Positions 17,697 to 25,411 of a stretch of DNA of 64,000 bases are shown here, in pieces. A model generated the notes under the pieces. It saw only the letters and a list, made by a program, of their open reading frames with translations. It searched no databases and was not told the DNA's origin. The DNA comes from an uncultured bacterium (GTDB lineage Bacteria > Bacillota > Clostridia > Oscillospirales > Acutalibacteraceae), in assembly GCA_949283655.1 (NCBI GenBank), contig CASDTH010000032.1, forward strand, positions 62,001-126,000. Direction: 5' to 3'. The translations under genes and the position numbers were made by a program. The stretch's first letter is position 1. Each line of letters opens with the position of its first letter.

Positions 17697-19570
17697 GAGG
17701 ACCTGGACCGCATCATGGCCCCGGCGCCATGGCGCACGGGAGGCCCAAGGTAAAGGATTTCAAGGGTACCATGCGGCAGCTGCTGCACTACCTCAGCCGC
17801 TATAAAATCCGCCTGATCCTCGTGATGCTTTTTGCCATCGCCTCCACCATTTTCACCATCGTGGGGCCCAAGGTGCTCGGCAACGCCACCACAGAGCTCT
17901 TCAACGGCATTATGAGCAAAATCACGGGCGCGGGGCCCGGCATTGATTTTGGTGCCATTGCAAGCATTTTGCTGACGCTGCTCGCCCTGTATCTGGTCAG
18001 CCTGTTCTTCTCCTACAGCCAGGGCTGGATCATGACTGGCATCACCATGGAGGTCACCTATAACCTGCGCAACGACATTGTGCAGAAAATCAACCGAATG
18101 CCTCTGAGCTATTTTGACCGCGTTACGCACGGCGAGGTGCTCTCTCGCGTGACCAACGATGTCGACACACTCAGCCAATCGCTTAACCAGAGCATCACGC
18201 AGCTCATCACCTCCGCCACAACGCTGATCGGCATCCTCGTGATGATGCTCTCCATCAGCTGGCAGTTAACGCTTGTGGAGCTTTGCATCCTGCCGCTTTC
18301 TCTCCTTTTTGTGCTGCAAATCGTCAAACGGTCGCAAAAATATTTTGCGCAGCAGCAATCCTATCTGGGCCATGTAAACGGCCATGTGGAGGAAATGTAC
18401 GGCGGCCATACGGTGATGAAGGCCTTCAATGGCGAGGCGGCGGCAGTGAAAACCTTTGATGAATATAATGGCACGTTGTACGAATCCGCTTGGAAATCGC
18501 AATTTCTCTCCGGCATCATGATGCCTGTGATGAATTTTATCGGCAATCTGGGCTGGGTAGCTGTTTGTATCCTCGGCGCGTGGCGGGCGGCGCATGGCGC
18601 GATGACGGTGGGCGATATTCAGGCGTTCATGCAGTATGTCCGCCAGTTCACCATGCCCATTAATCAGCTGGCCAATTCCAGCAATGTCTTGCAGCAAACT
18701 GCGGCCGCCGCCGAGCGTGTGTTTGAGTTTCTCGCTGAGCCGGAGGAGGCGAAAGATCAGGTCGCCGTGCAGATTAACACGCGCGATGATGTGCCGGATA
18801 CCGACAGCCTCGTCCACATCCAGGGCAGCGTCCAGTTTGCCCATGTAAAATTCGGTTATTCGCCCGATAAAATCATCATCCACGATTTCTGCGCTAATAT
18901 CCAGCCTGGCCAGAAGATTGCCATCGTAGGCCCCACCGGGGCCGGCAAAACCACTATCGTCAAGCTGCTGATGCGGTTTTACGATGTCAGCGAGGGCGCC
19001 ATTCTCGTTGACGGCTATGATATCCGCAATTTCTCACGCAATGAGCTGCGTTCTGTTTTCGGCATGGTGTTGCAGGATACCTGGCTCTATAATGGCACCA
19101 TCCGAGATAACATCCGCTACGGCAAGCTCGACGCAACCGATGAAGAGGTGGTTGCCGCTGCAAAGGCCGCTCAGGTGCATCATTTTGTGAAAACGCTGCC
19201 CGGCGGCTATGATATGGTGCTCAACGAGGAGGCCAGCAATGTCTCCCAGGGCCAGAAGCAGCTGCTAACCATTGCGCGCGCCATCCTCTCCGACCCAAAA
19301 GTGCTGATTTTAGACGAGGCCACCAGCTCTGTCGATACCCGCACCGAGCTGCTCATCCAGAAGGCGATGGATCACCTGATGGAGGGGCGCACAAGCTTTA
19401 TCATCGCCCATCGGCTCTCCACCATACGCGATGCGGACCGAATTCTCTGTATGCGCGATGGCGATATTGTGGAGCAGGGCACGCACGATGAGCTGATGGC
19501 GCTGGGCGGCTTTTATGCGCAGCTCTATAACAGCCAATTTGAAAGCCCCTCTGCGCAGGATGCCTCCTGA
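17693..19570 (+). CDS. ABC exporter subunit with canonical Walker motifs (permease-ATPase)
   Basis: 625 residues. A short Gly/Pro/His-rich N terminus precedes six membrane helices with the usual exporter pattern, then the ATPase: Walker A GPTGAGKTT, Walker B LILDEATSSVD with the catalytic Glu, and switch IIAHRLSTI with the His. The signature reads NVSQGQKQL instead of SGGQ, so it completes the degenerate composite site with its partner, while its own Walker motifs pair with the partner's intact signature. It overlaps the upstream gene by four bases and is translationally coupled. The substrate is unknown; drug or peptide export is the default for this family under MarR control. Confidence 0.93.
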   Translation: MRGPGPHHGPGAMAHGRPKVKDFKGTMRQLLHYLSRYKIRLILVMLFAIASTIFTIVGPKVLGNATTELFNGIMSKITGAGPGIDFGAIASILLTLLALYLVSLFFSYSQGWIMTGITMEVTYNLRNDIVQKINRMPLSYFDRVTHGEVLSRVTNDVDTLSQSLNQSITQLITSATTLIGILVMMLSISWQLTLVELCILPLSLLFVLQIVKRSQKYFAQQQSYLGHVNGHVEEMYGGHTVMKAFNGEAAAVKTFDEYNGTLYESAWKSQFLSGIMMPVMNFIGNLGWVAVCILGAWRAAHGAMTVGDIQAFMQYVRQFTMPINQLANSSNVLQQTAAAAERVFEFLAEPEEAKDQVAVQINTRDDVPDTDSLVHIQGSVQFAHVKFGYSPDKIIIHDFCANIQPGQKIAIVGPTGAGKTTIVKLLMRFYDVSEGAILVDGYDIRNFSRNELRSVFGMVLQDTWLYNGTIRDNIRYGKLDATDEEVVAAAKAAQVHHFVKTLPGGYDMVLNEEASNVSQGQKQLLTIARAILSDPKVLILDEATSSVDTRTELLIQKAMDHLMEGRTSFIIAHRLSTIRDADRILCMRDGDIVEQGTHDELMALGGFYAQLYNSQFESPSAQDAS

Positions 19571-19588
19571 CTCTTCAACCTAACATTC

Positions 19589-19629
19589 GCCCCGCCGGGG
19601 CACAGCTTCTTCCGGCGGGGCCTGTTTTT
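19589..19629 (+). terminator. Intrinsic terminator of the ABC exporter operon
   Basis: GCCCCGCCGG (19589-19598) pairs with CCGGCGGGGC (19612-19621), followed by CTG and TTTTT. Confidence 0.85.
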
Positions 19630-19742
19630 GTCTTGGCCCTCTACACAGGCGCCGTCCAATAACGCGTCGATAGGCCAGGAGAGGCCATGCGCATTTGCGG
19701 ATCAGCCCCCGCCCGCAGGGCGAACTTTTTTGCGATTTGCTC

Positions 19743-19770
19743 TTGACAAGCGATTTATTTATGCTATAAT
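19743..19770 (+). promoter_or_regulatory. Consensus promoter of tRNA-Gly
   Basis: TTGACA (19743-19748), 16 bases, TATAAT (19765-19770), 16 bases before the tRNA. Confidence 0.9.
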
Positions 19771-19786
19771 AAGCTACGCAATTTGC

Positions 19787-19862
19787 GCGGATGTAGCTCA
19801 TCTGGTAGAGCGCCACCTTGCCAAGGTGGAGGTAGCGAGTTCGAGCCTCGTCATCCGCTCCA
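19787..19862 (+). tRNA. tRNA-Gly (anticodon GCC)
   Basis: 76 bases with encoded CCA. Acceptor GCGGATG/CATCCGC, D arm GCTC/GAGC, anticodon stem CCACC/GGTGG with loop TTGCCAA, T loop TTCGAGC. It reads GGC and GGT. It is a single-gene unit with its own promoter and terminator. Confidence 0.97.
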
Positions 19863-19867
19863 TATTC

Positions 19868-19896
19868 GCGGCAGGCAAACGGCCTGCCGCATTTTT
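19868..19896 (+). terminator. Intrinsic terminator of tRNA-Gly
   Basis: GCGGCAGGC and GCCTGCCGC form a perfect 9-base stem with a 5-base loop, followed by ATTTTT. Confidence 0.88.
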
Positions 19897-19988
19897 ATGC
19901 CTAAAAGGCCCACAATAGATCAGATCCAACGCCGCTCTGTGCGCCGCGCAGATGAGCGCCAGCACTACACCGCGCCCCCTATTTTTTA

Positions 19989-20017
19989 TTGACAAATGGA
20001 ACCCGGGCGCATAGAAT
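19989..20017 (+). promoter_or_regulatory. Promoter of the VanY-type peptidase gene
   Basis: TTGACA (19989-19994), 17 bases, TAGAAT (20012-20017). Confidence 0.65.
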
Positions 20018-20083
20018 AAAAAGAGAGAATTTGTCGGTCTTTCGGTCATAAAGCCGTGAGCACCGGTTATGGAGGTTTCACTC

Positions 20084-21139
20084 GTGTCACGCAAAAATCT
20101 GATTCATCTTGTCCTTGGCATTGTGCTCCTGCTGATTTTGGCAGGCCTGGTCATCGGGTATCTGGCCACTCGCCAGGATAGCGGCGATCCAGACGCACCG
20201 CAGGGCGGTGTCTCCCAGGGCCTTCCCTCCACAACAGAGCTGCCCACGGGGCTGGCGAAGGCGGACCCCATCACTACGCTCCCCTCGCAGGCCGCTGAGC
20301 CCAGCAGCACAGCGCCGTTCCAGGCCAAAACAGGCTATTGCAGCGGCTCCGGCGTCCGCGTGCGCAAGGCCGGCTCCACCTCTGCCGCCATCCTTGGCAC
20401 ACTCAGCCGCGGTCAGTCCTTCACCGTCACCGGCAGCGAGCAGAGCGGCTGGTATCCGGTGCAGCTCTCCGACGGCACAAAGGGCTTTGTCAGCGCACAA
20501 TACGTTTCCTTTACTAAGCCATCTGATCAGGAATCCACAGAAACCAGTTGGATCGACCCGGTCACCGTAACAATCGATGAGGATAAATGGTACCTGACGT
20601 TGGTGAGCATTAAATACCGCCTGCCGGAAAATTATAAGCCGGAGCTCTCTTACCCGGTGAAGGGCATTGACCGCCCGCTGGATGCGCGCGTCACTCCGCA
20701 TTATGTTGCGATGTATAACGCCGCTAAGGAGGATGGCTGCACGCTGACGCCTTACTCCGGCTGGCGCTCCATCTCCCGGCAGAAAGCAAATTACGAAAAC
20801 AAGGTCGCTGTATACCAGCGGCAGGGCAACAGCCGCACCAAGGCGGAACAGCTTGCTGCACAGTGGATTCTGCCGCCCGGCGCCAGCGAGCACAATATGG
20901 GCCTCGCGATGGATATTGTCAACACCAAGGAAAGCTTTGAAAATACAAAAGAGTTCGCCTGGCTGCAGGAGCATGCCGCTGATTACGGCTTTATCCTGCG
21001 GTATCCAAAGGACAAGGTCTCCATCACCAAGGTGGCCTATGAGCCGTGGCACTGGCGTTATGTCGGCGTAGAGGACGCCAAAAAGATCAAGGCCAGCGGG
21101 CAATGCCTGGAGGAGTATCTGGGCCTGTATAACGATTAA
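20084..21139 (+). CDS. VanY-type D-alanyl-D-alanine carboxypeptidase with SH3b domain
   Basis: 351 residues. A single N-terminal membrane anchor (LIHLVLGIVLLLILAGLVIG) precedes a Ser/Thr/Pro linker. An SH3b domain runs from TGYCSGSGVRVRKAG to FVSAQYVSF. The peptidase domain has SGWRS, the zinc motif SEHNMGLAMDI (His, Asp) and EPWHWRYV (Glu, His), all VanY/M15B marks. It trims the terminal D-Ala of peptidoglycan stem peptides outside the cell; the SH3b part should bind the wall. The start is taken as GTG 20084 because the in-frame ATG at 20069 is part of the ATGGAGG that serves as its ribosome binding site. The SH3b module closely resembles those in the GH18 protein at 23205-25361. Resistance to glycopeptides should not be inferred, since no other van gene is present. 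Confidence 0.9.
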   Translation: MSRKNLIHLVLGIVLLLILAGLVIGYLATRQDSGDPDAPQGGVSQGLPSTTELPTGLAKADPITTLPSQAAEPSSTAPFQAKTGYCSGSGVRVRKAGSTSAAILGTLSRGQSFTVTGSEQSGWYPVQLSDGTKGFVSAQYVSFTKPSDQESTETSWIDPVTVTIDEDKWYLTLVSIKYRLPENYKPELSYPVKGIDRPLDARVTPHYVAMYNAAKEDGCTLTPYSGWRSISRQKANYENKVAVYQRQGNSRTKAEQLAAQWILPPGASEHNMGLAMDIVNTKESFENTKEFAWLQEHAADYGFILRYPKDKVSITKVAYEPWHWRYVGVEDAKKIKASGQCLEEYLGLYND

Positions 21140-21163
21140 CAAACTACACGCACCTGTTGAGGG

Positions 21164-21209
21164 CTCCGGCACATCCGCTTTAGGTGGTCGTGCCGGAGTT
21201 CTTTTTTTA
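21164..21209 (+). terminator. Intrinsic terminator of the VanY-type gene
   Basis: CTCCGGCAC (21164-21172) pairs with GTGCCGGAG (21190-21198), followed by TTCTTTTTTT. Confidence 0.88.
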
Positions 21210-21310
21210 CCCTTCTTTTGTGCACCATTGCCCGGCCCACTCGTTTTCTGAACCCTCTTCTGCCCGTCGGCGAACCCACACGATCTATTGCGATCCCTTG
21301 TAATAGCAGC

Positions 21311-21350
21311 AAAAAAGCCGCGCCCTTCCATCGGAAAGGCACGGCTTTTG
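21311..21350 (-). terminator. Intrinsic terminator of the radical SAM gene
   Basis: On the minus strand, AAAAGCCG pairs with CGGCTTTT, with inner GCC/GGC pairs, followed by more T residues. It lies 63 bases after the stop codon. Confidence 0.75.
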
Positions 21351-21412
21351 CTCATTGTATAGCGGCTGCTGGCTCGCGGCAAATTTTGCGCTCACCCCGG
21401 TGAAATCGCCGC

Positions 21413-22795
21413 TTATTTTTTATCCTGATACATCACGGTGGGGTTATTATGCTTCTCCGTATCCGTATCGTTCCAGATCATATCCGCCACAGGCGCCCAT
21501 CTCTCCGCGAAGGGCTTTGTCTTGGCGATGAGATCATCCACACTTTCGGGCGCCAGCATCTCAGTAGAATGCGCGCCGGAGCGCTCCACCGCTTCTTTGA
21601 TCTTCTCCGGATTATCAAGCACCGGGCAGGGGCGCAGATGGTTATCGTTCCACGGTTGGCCCTTATAATACTCCATAAACAGCGGCGATTGCAGCGCCTC
21701 AATCAGGGAGCAATCCTTGATGTTTACATTGGAATAGTGCACAAACGCGCAGGGCTCCACATCGCCGTTAGCATTAATATGCAGATAGTGGCGGCCGCCC
21801 GCAATGCAGCCCTGGACGTATTCGCCATCGTTCCAGAAATCCAGCGCAAAAATCGGCTCATCCTTGCGAGCCTGGCGAATGAGCTCATAGGCACGCTTGC
21901 GCTGCTCCGCATTGGCGACCAGCTCCACCACCGCATCTTTGCCGACCGGCATGTAGGTGAAATACCACGCAAACAAAGCGCCCTTATCAATCAGGAACTC
22001 GATATACTCCTCCGAGCAAACCTCTTCCACATTCTTGGAATGATAGCAGGCAGAGTAGCCAAACGGAAGGCCCGCAGCTTTCATCTTATCCATCGCCGCC
22101 AGCACCTTCTGATAGGTGCCCTCGCCACGGCGCATATCGGTGGCATCCTCATAACCCTCAATGCTGAAGGCAAGCGCGAAGTTGCCTACCCGCTTGATCT
22201 CCTGCACAAACTCATCATCCACCAGCGTGCCGTTTGTGAAGGCAAAGAATGCACACTCCGGGTTTTCCTCGCACAGGCGGATGATTTCCTTTTTGCACAC
22301 CAGCGGCTCACCGCCGGAGAAAATATACATAAAGGTGCCGACCGCCTTGCCTTCCTTAACCACACGGGAAAGCGTCTCATAGCTCAGCGTAGAGCTCTTT
22401 CCATATTCTGCCGCCCAACAGCCCTTGCACTGCAGGTTGCAGGCCGCCGTCGGGTCAATGAGAATCGCCCACGGGATATTGCAGTGGTATTTTTCAATCG
22501 CCTGCGTACGCAGCGAGTAGCTGTTGAGCGCAATGTTCATGAAAACGGGCACGAATTTATCCAGCACATCGGGATCCACCTCAAACAGAATCCGCTTGAT
22601 AAAACGCGTCCAGTTATTGTCGGGATCGTTTAGGGTCTTTTTCAGATTGGCGTATGTAACGCGGTTAACCTTCTTGACGTCAGCCTTCTCGAACAGGGTC
22701 AGAAGATTCATCAGGTTTTTGTCCGGATCCTTCCGGGCATAATTGAGCGCTTGCCGGATCGCAAACGAGGAAACGGCCTCCTTGATGGACTTCAT
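21413..22795 (-). CDS. Radical SAM protein with SPASM-like C-terminal cysteines
   Basis: 460 residues. A helical N-terminal region of about 105 residues precedes the radical SAM core, where the [4Fe-4S] motif is CNLQCKGC (Cys119, Cys123, Cys126). SGGEPL follows as the SAM-binding motif. Later cysteines in VQGCIAGGRHYLHINANGDVEPCAF and LRPCPVL resemble a SPASM/twitch site for auxiliary clusters, with the typical 'G.v.pC' reading. Such proteins modify peptides, enzymes or cofactors; none of the typical substrates (a short precursor peptide, a sulfatase) lies adjacent, so the reaction is unknown. The start has an AGGAGGAG site. It is monocistronic. Confidence 0.85.
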   Translation of the reverse strand: MKSIKEAVSSFAIRQALNYARKDPDKNLMNLLTLFEKADVKKVNRVTYANLKKTLNDPDNNWTRFIKRILFEVDPDVLDKFVPVFMNIALNSYSLRTQAIEKYHCNIPWAILIDPTAACNLQCKGCWAAEYGKSSTLSYETLSRVVKEGKAVGTFMYIFSGGEPLVCKKEIIRLCEENPECAFFAFTNGTLVDDEFVQEIKRVGNFALAFSIEGYEDATDMRRGEGTYQKVLAAMDKMKAAGLPFGYSACYHSKNVEEVCSEEYIEFLIDKGALFAWYFTYMPVGKDAVVELVANAEQRKRAYELIRQARKDEPIFALDFWNDGEYVQGCIAGGRHYLHINANGDVEPCAFVHYSNVNIKDCSLIEALQSPLFMEYYKGQPWNDNHLRPCPVLDNPEKIKEAVERSGAHSTEMLAPESVDDLIAKTKPFAERWAPVADMIWNDTDTEKHNNPTVMYQDKK

Positions 22796-23091
22796 CAGTT
22801 AACTCCTCCTACTACTAGAAAACACACACATTCCCTATTTTTTCGAGCACAGTTCAGTATACTCGATTTCCACAGCAGTGTCAATCAGCACCCCCTTAAA
22901 TTTACATCCTATTCAAAAACCTTCTATGCAATACGGGTCGAATCCGTTCATTCTGCGCATAAAAAGCGCGCCTATCGTAATCTCAATCCGTCCGGCTATT
23001 TTTTCGAATCGTTTCGCCTTTTTCCATACGCTTCCATTGTTATTTCACCTCTGCAAGGAAATACTAGAGAAAATGCAGCGGTCCTCTCCCC
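22796..23091. other. Divergent intergenic region before the GH18 gene
   Basis: This AT-rich stretch separates the radical SAM gene (minus) from the GH18 gene (plus). No ORF with a ribosome binding site was found. No clearly consensus promoter stood out, although transcription must start here for both genes. The 3' part of the gap is treated separately as a structured element. Confidence 0.5.
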
Positions 23092-23148
23092 AGCACGTCA
23101 TACGGCCGCTATTCCCCGCAAAGCTACGTGCTAACAGCCCGAGCGGCC
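23092..23148 (+). other. Possible H-type pseudoknot RNA upstream of the GH18 gene
   Basis: AGCACGT (23092-23098) pairs with ACGTGCT (23126-23132). Inside that loop GGCCGCT (23104-23110) pairs with AGCGGCC (23142-23148) outside, giving two interlocked 7-base stems. The element ends 57 bases before the proposed start codon. CGCAAAGC lies within it. It does not match any riboswitch class I can name. Confidence 0.35.
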
Positions 23149-23204
23149 CCGTTGGGAAGCTAACATTTCCGTAGCAACCAATCCGAAACAAGGCGGTGTA
23201 AAAT

Positions 23205-25361
23205 TTGTATCAATATTCTTTAACCCTTCGCAAGGATTCTTATTATGACCTGATTATCACCATTCAGCCAGAGGATGTAGAATTCGGTCTGGATCTGCTC
23301 TCCTCGGAAAGCAGAGAAAACTTCCAGCGGTCCATCCATGCTTTCTTATCTAAAACGCAGGAGATCCGTATTAAAACGGTAAAGATCTTTCTGGCCGGCG
23401 TGCTAATTGCCAGCCTCCCCTTTAGCACTTTTGCCGCGAATCTCGAGGAGGAACGCAGTATCGCGGGTGGAGCCCACCCTACCGGTGTGGTGCCCGCTAC
23501 CTCCACTGCTGATCTAATCCGTGCCGAAATGCCGTTTCACATGACCTATCTTTATGGCGGATCGGTTTCCCATCAAATTGACTTGGTGAAAACGGTCGGC
23601 TCCTTCCAGACCGTCACCCCAGCCTATTTTGACATCAACGCCAGCGGGAAGCTGGTGGTAAACCGGATCAGCACGCAGCTCATTGAGTCCATGCACAGCA
23701 TGAATATCAAGGTGGTGCCCATGCTGAGCAACCATTGGGACCGTGAGGCCGGCCGGCTTGCCCTCAAAGATCCGGAAGGGCTCGCCCAGCAGCTCGCGGC
23801 TTATATTGAGCAATATGATCTGGATGGAATCAATGTGGATATTGAAAACGTGACCCATACGGAACGGGATGCCTACACGCGCCTGGTGGCGTCGCTGCGG
23901 CAAAGGCTCCCGGCAGAAAAAGAGGTTTCCGTCGCCGTTGCCGCCAACCCAAACGGCTGGAATAACGGCTGGCATGGCTCCTATGACTACCAGACGCTCG
24001 CCAAGCACGCGGATTATCTAATGATTATGGCCTATGATGAAAGCTGGCAGGGCAGTGATCCGGGCCCTGTCGCCAGCTATAGCTTTGTGGAGCGCTCGAT
24101 TCAATACGCTCTACGCTACGCGCCGGCCGATAAAATCGTGCTTGGCGTCCCTTTTTATGGCCGCATCTGGAGCCGGGACGGCAGCCTAAAGGGCTACGGC
24201 ATTAGCCTGGACGTGCTCAGCCGTATGCTCCCCGATTTTAATGCCAAGCTCACCTACTCGCAGGAGCTGCAATCCCTCAAAGCAGAATTTACCGTGCTGC
24301 AGGATAACAAGGGGTATACCATCAACGGGAAGCCGCTTGCCGCAGGCACCTATACCGTATGGCTCGAAAACGAGCAATCTCTTAAAAGCAAAATCGGGCT
24401 AATCCATCGTTATCAACTAAAAGGGCTCGGCTCGTGGTCGCTGACACAGGCATCGGAGCATATCCTTCAAAACCTAACCTCCTGGTTAAGGGAGCCTTAT
24501 GGAGGCTCTGAAAGCACGCCTGATTCCGAAAAAATGTACGGCACGGTGACAGCCTCTTCCCTGCGCGTGCGCAGGGAGCCCTCTCTCCAGAGTGATACCA
24601 TCGCCTATTACAGCAGAGGGGATACCGTTACCATTTTATCCGCGATCAATGGATGGTACCGCGTTTTGCTGCCGGATGGAAGAACGGGCTATGTCAGCGC
24701 GGACTATATTTCACTGGAGGGGTTACCCGAAGAGCCACCGGTTGCTACCCGGACGGGCTACTCCACCGGCTCCAACGTCAACGTGCGCAAAGCAGCTTCC
24801 ACCTCCGCCGCCATCCTTGCCACGCTCAGCCGTGGGCAAGCCTTCACCGTTATTGGCGATGCGCAGAACGGGTGGTATCAGGTGCAACTTGCAAACGGTA
24901 CAAAGGGCTATGTCAGCGCGCAATATGTCTCCTTCACCAAGCCCTCCACTCCCACTACAAGAACCGGCTATTCCACCGGCTCCAATGTCCGCGTGCGCAA
25001 AGCAGCCTCCACCTCCGCCGCCATCCTTGCCACGCTCAGCCGTGGGCAAGCCTTCACCGTTATTGGCGATGCGCAAAACGGGTGGTATCAGGTGCAGCTT
25101 GCAAATGGCACAAAGGGCTATGTCAGCGCGCAATATGTCTCCTTCACTAAGCCCTCCACACCCACTACAAGAACCGGCTATTCCACCGGCTCCAATGTCC
25201 GCGTGCGCAAAACCGCCTCCACCTCCGCCGCCATCCTGACGCTTCTCCAGCGCGGGCAAACTTTCACCGTCATTGGAAACGCGCAGAACGGATGGTATCA
25301 GGTACAGCTTGCAAACGGTACAAAGGGCTATGTCAGCGCAAAATATGTCCGCCTGAAATAG
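23205..25361 (+). CDS. Glycoside hydrolase family 18 protein with four SH3b repeats
   Basis: 718 residues. A cytoplasmic N-terminal stretch of about 55 residues precedes one membrane helix (VKIFLAGVLIASLPFSTFA). The GH18 barrel contains the catalytic motif DLDGINVDIEN, then MAYDES and GVPFYGRIWS. Four SH3b domains follow; the last three are near-identical 70-residue repeats. This architecture is that of spore or vegetative peptidoglycan N-acetylglucosaminidases (YdhD/YaaH/SleL-like) rather than chitinases. The start appears to be TTG with AAGGCGGTG upstream; the frame has no better ATG before the membrane helix. It is probably surface-anchored and acts on the cell's own wall together with the VanY-type enzyme, which carries the same SH3b type. 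Confidence 0.88.
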   Translation: MYQYSLTLRKDSYYDLIITIQPEDVEFGLDLLSSESRENFQRSIHAFLSKTQEIRIKTVKIFLAGVLIASLPFSTFAANLEEERSIAGGAHPTGVVPATSTADLIRAEMPFHMTYLYGGSVSHQIDLVKTVGSFQTVTPAYFDINASGKLVVNRISTQLIESMHSMNIKVVPMLSNHWDREAGRLALKDPEGLAQQLAAYIEQYDLDGINVDIENVTHTERDAYTRLVASLRQRLPAEKEVSVAVAANPNGWNNGWHGSYDYQTLAKHADYLMIMAYDESWQGSDPGPVASYSFVERSIQYALRYAPADKIVLGVPFYGRIWSRDGSLKGYGISLDVLSRMLPDFNAKLTYSQELQSLKAEFTVLQDNKGYTINGKPLAAGTYTVWLENEQSLKSKIGLIHRYQLKGLGSWSLTQASEHILQNLTSWLREPYGGSESTPDSEKMYGTVTASSLRVRREPSLQSDTIAYYSRGDTVTILSAINGWYRVLLPDGRTGYVSADYISLEGLPEEPPVATRTGYSTGSNVNVRKAASTSAAILATLSRGQAFTVIGDAQNGWYQVQLANGTKGYVSAQYVSFTKPSTPTTRTGYSTGSNVRVRKAASTSAAILATLSRGQAFTVIGDAQNGWYQVQLANGTKGYVSAQYVSFTKPSTPTTRTGYSTGSNVRVRKTASTSAAILTLLQRGQTFTVIGNAQNGWYQVQLANGTKGYVSAKYVRLK
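24750..25361 (+). repeat. Tandem 210-bp coding repeats (SH3b modules)
   Basis: Two full units start at 24750 and 24960, with a third shortened unit from 25170. Units 1 and 2 are almost identical in DNA, including synonymous positions, so the expansion is recent. Each encodes TGYSTGSNV.VRKAASTSAA through YVSAQYVSFTKPSTPTT; unit 3 ends at YVSAKYVRLK. Confidence 0.92.
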
Positions 25362-25411
25362 CAAAAAGAAGCGGCGGCCCAGAGCAAGTTCCCCTAAGCC
25401 GCCGTGCAAGC

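Noticed and set aside
20084..21139. Vancomycin resistance by vanY
   Set aside because: The peptidase has no vanHAX or vanRS neighbours and is linked to wall-turnover genes, so it is a housekeeping carboxypeptidase.
23080..23185. c-di-GMP-I or c-di-AMP (ydaO) riboswitch before the GH18 gene
   Set aside because: CGCAAAGC and AGCTAAC...CCGTAGC recall parts of those classes. However, the GGGCAAACC block, the tetraloop receptor and the ydaO 5' half are missing.
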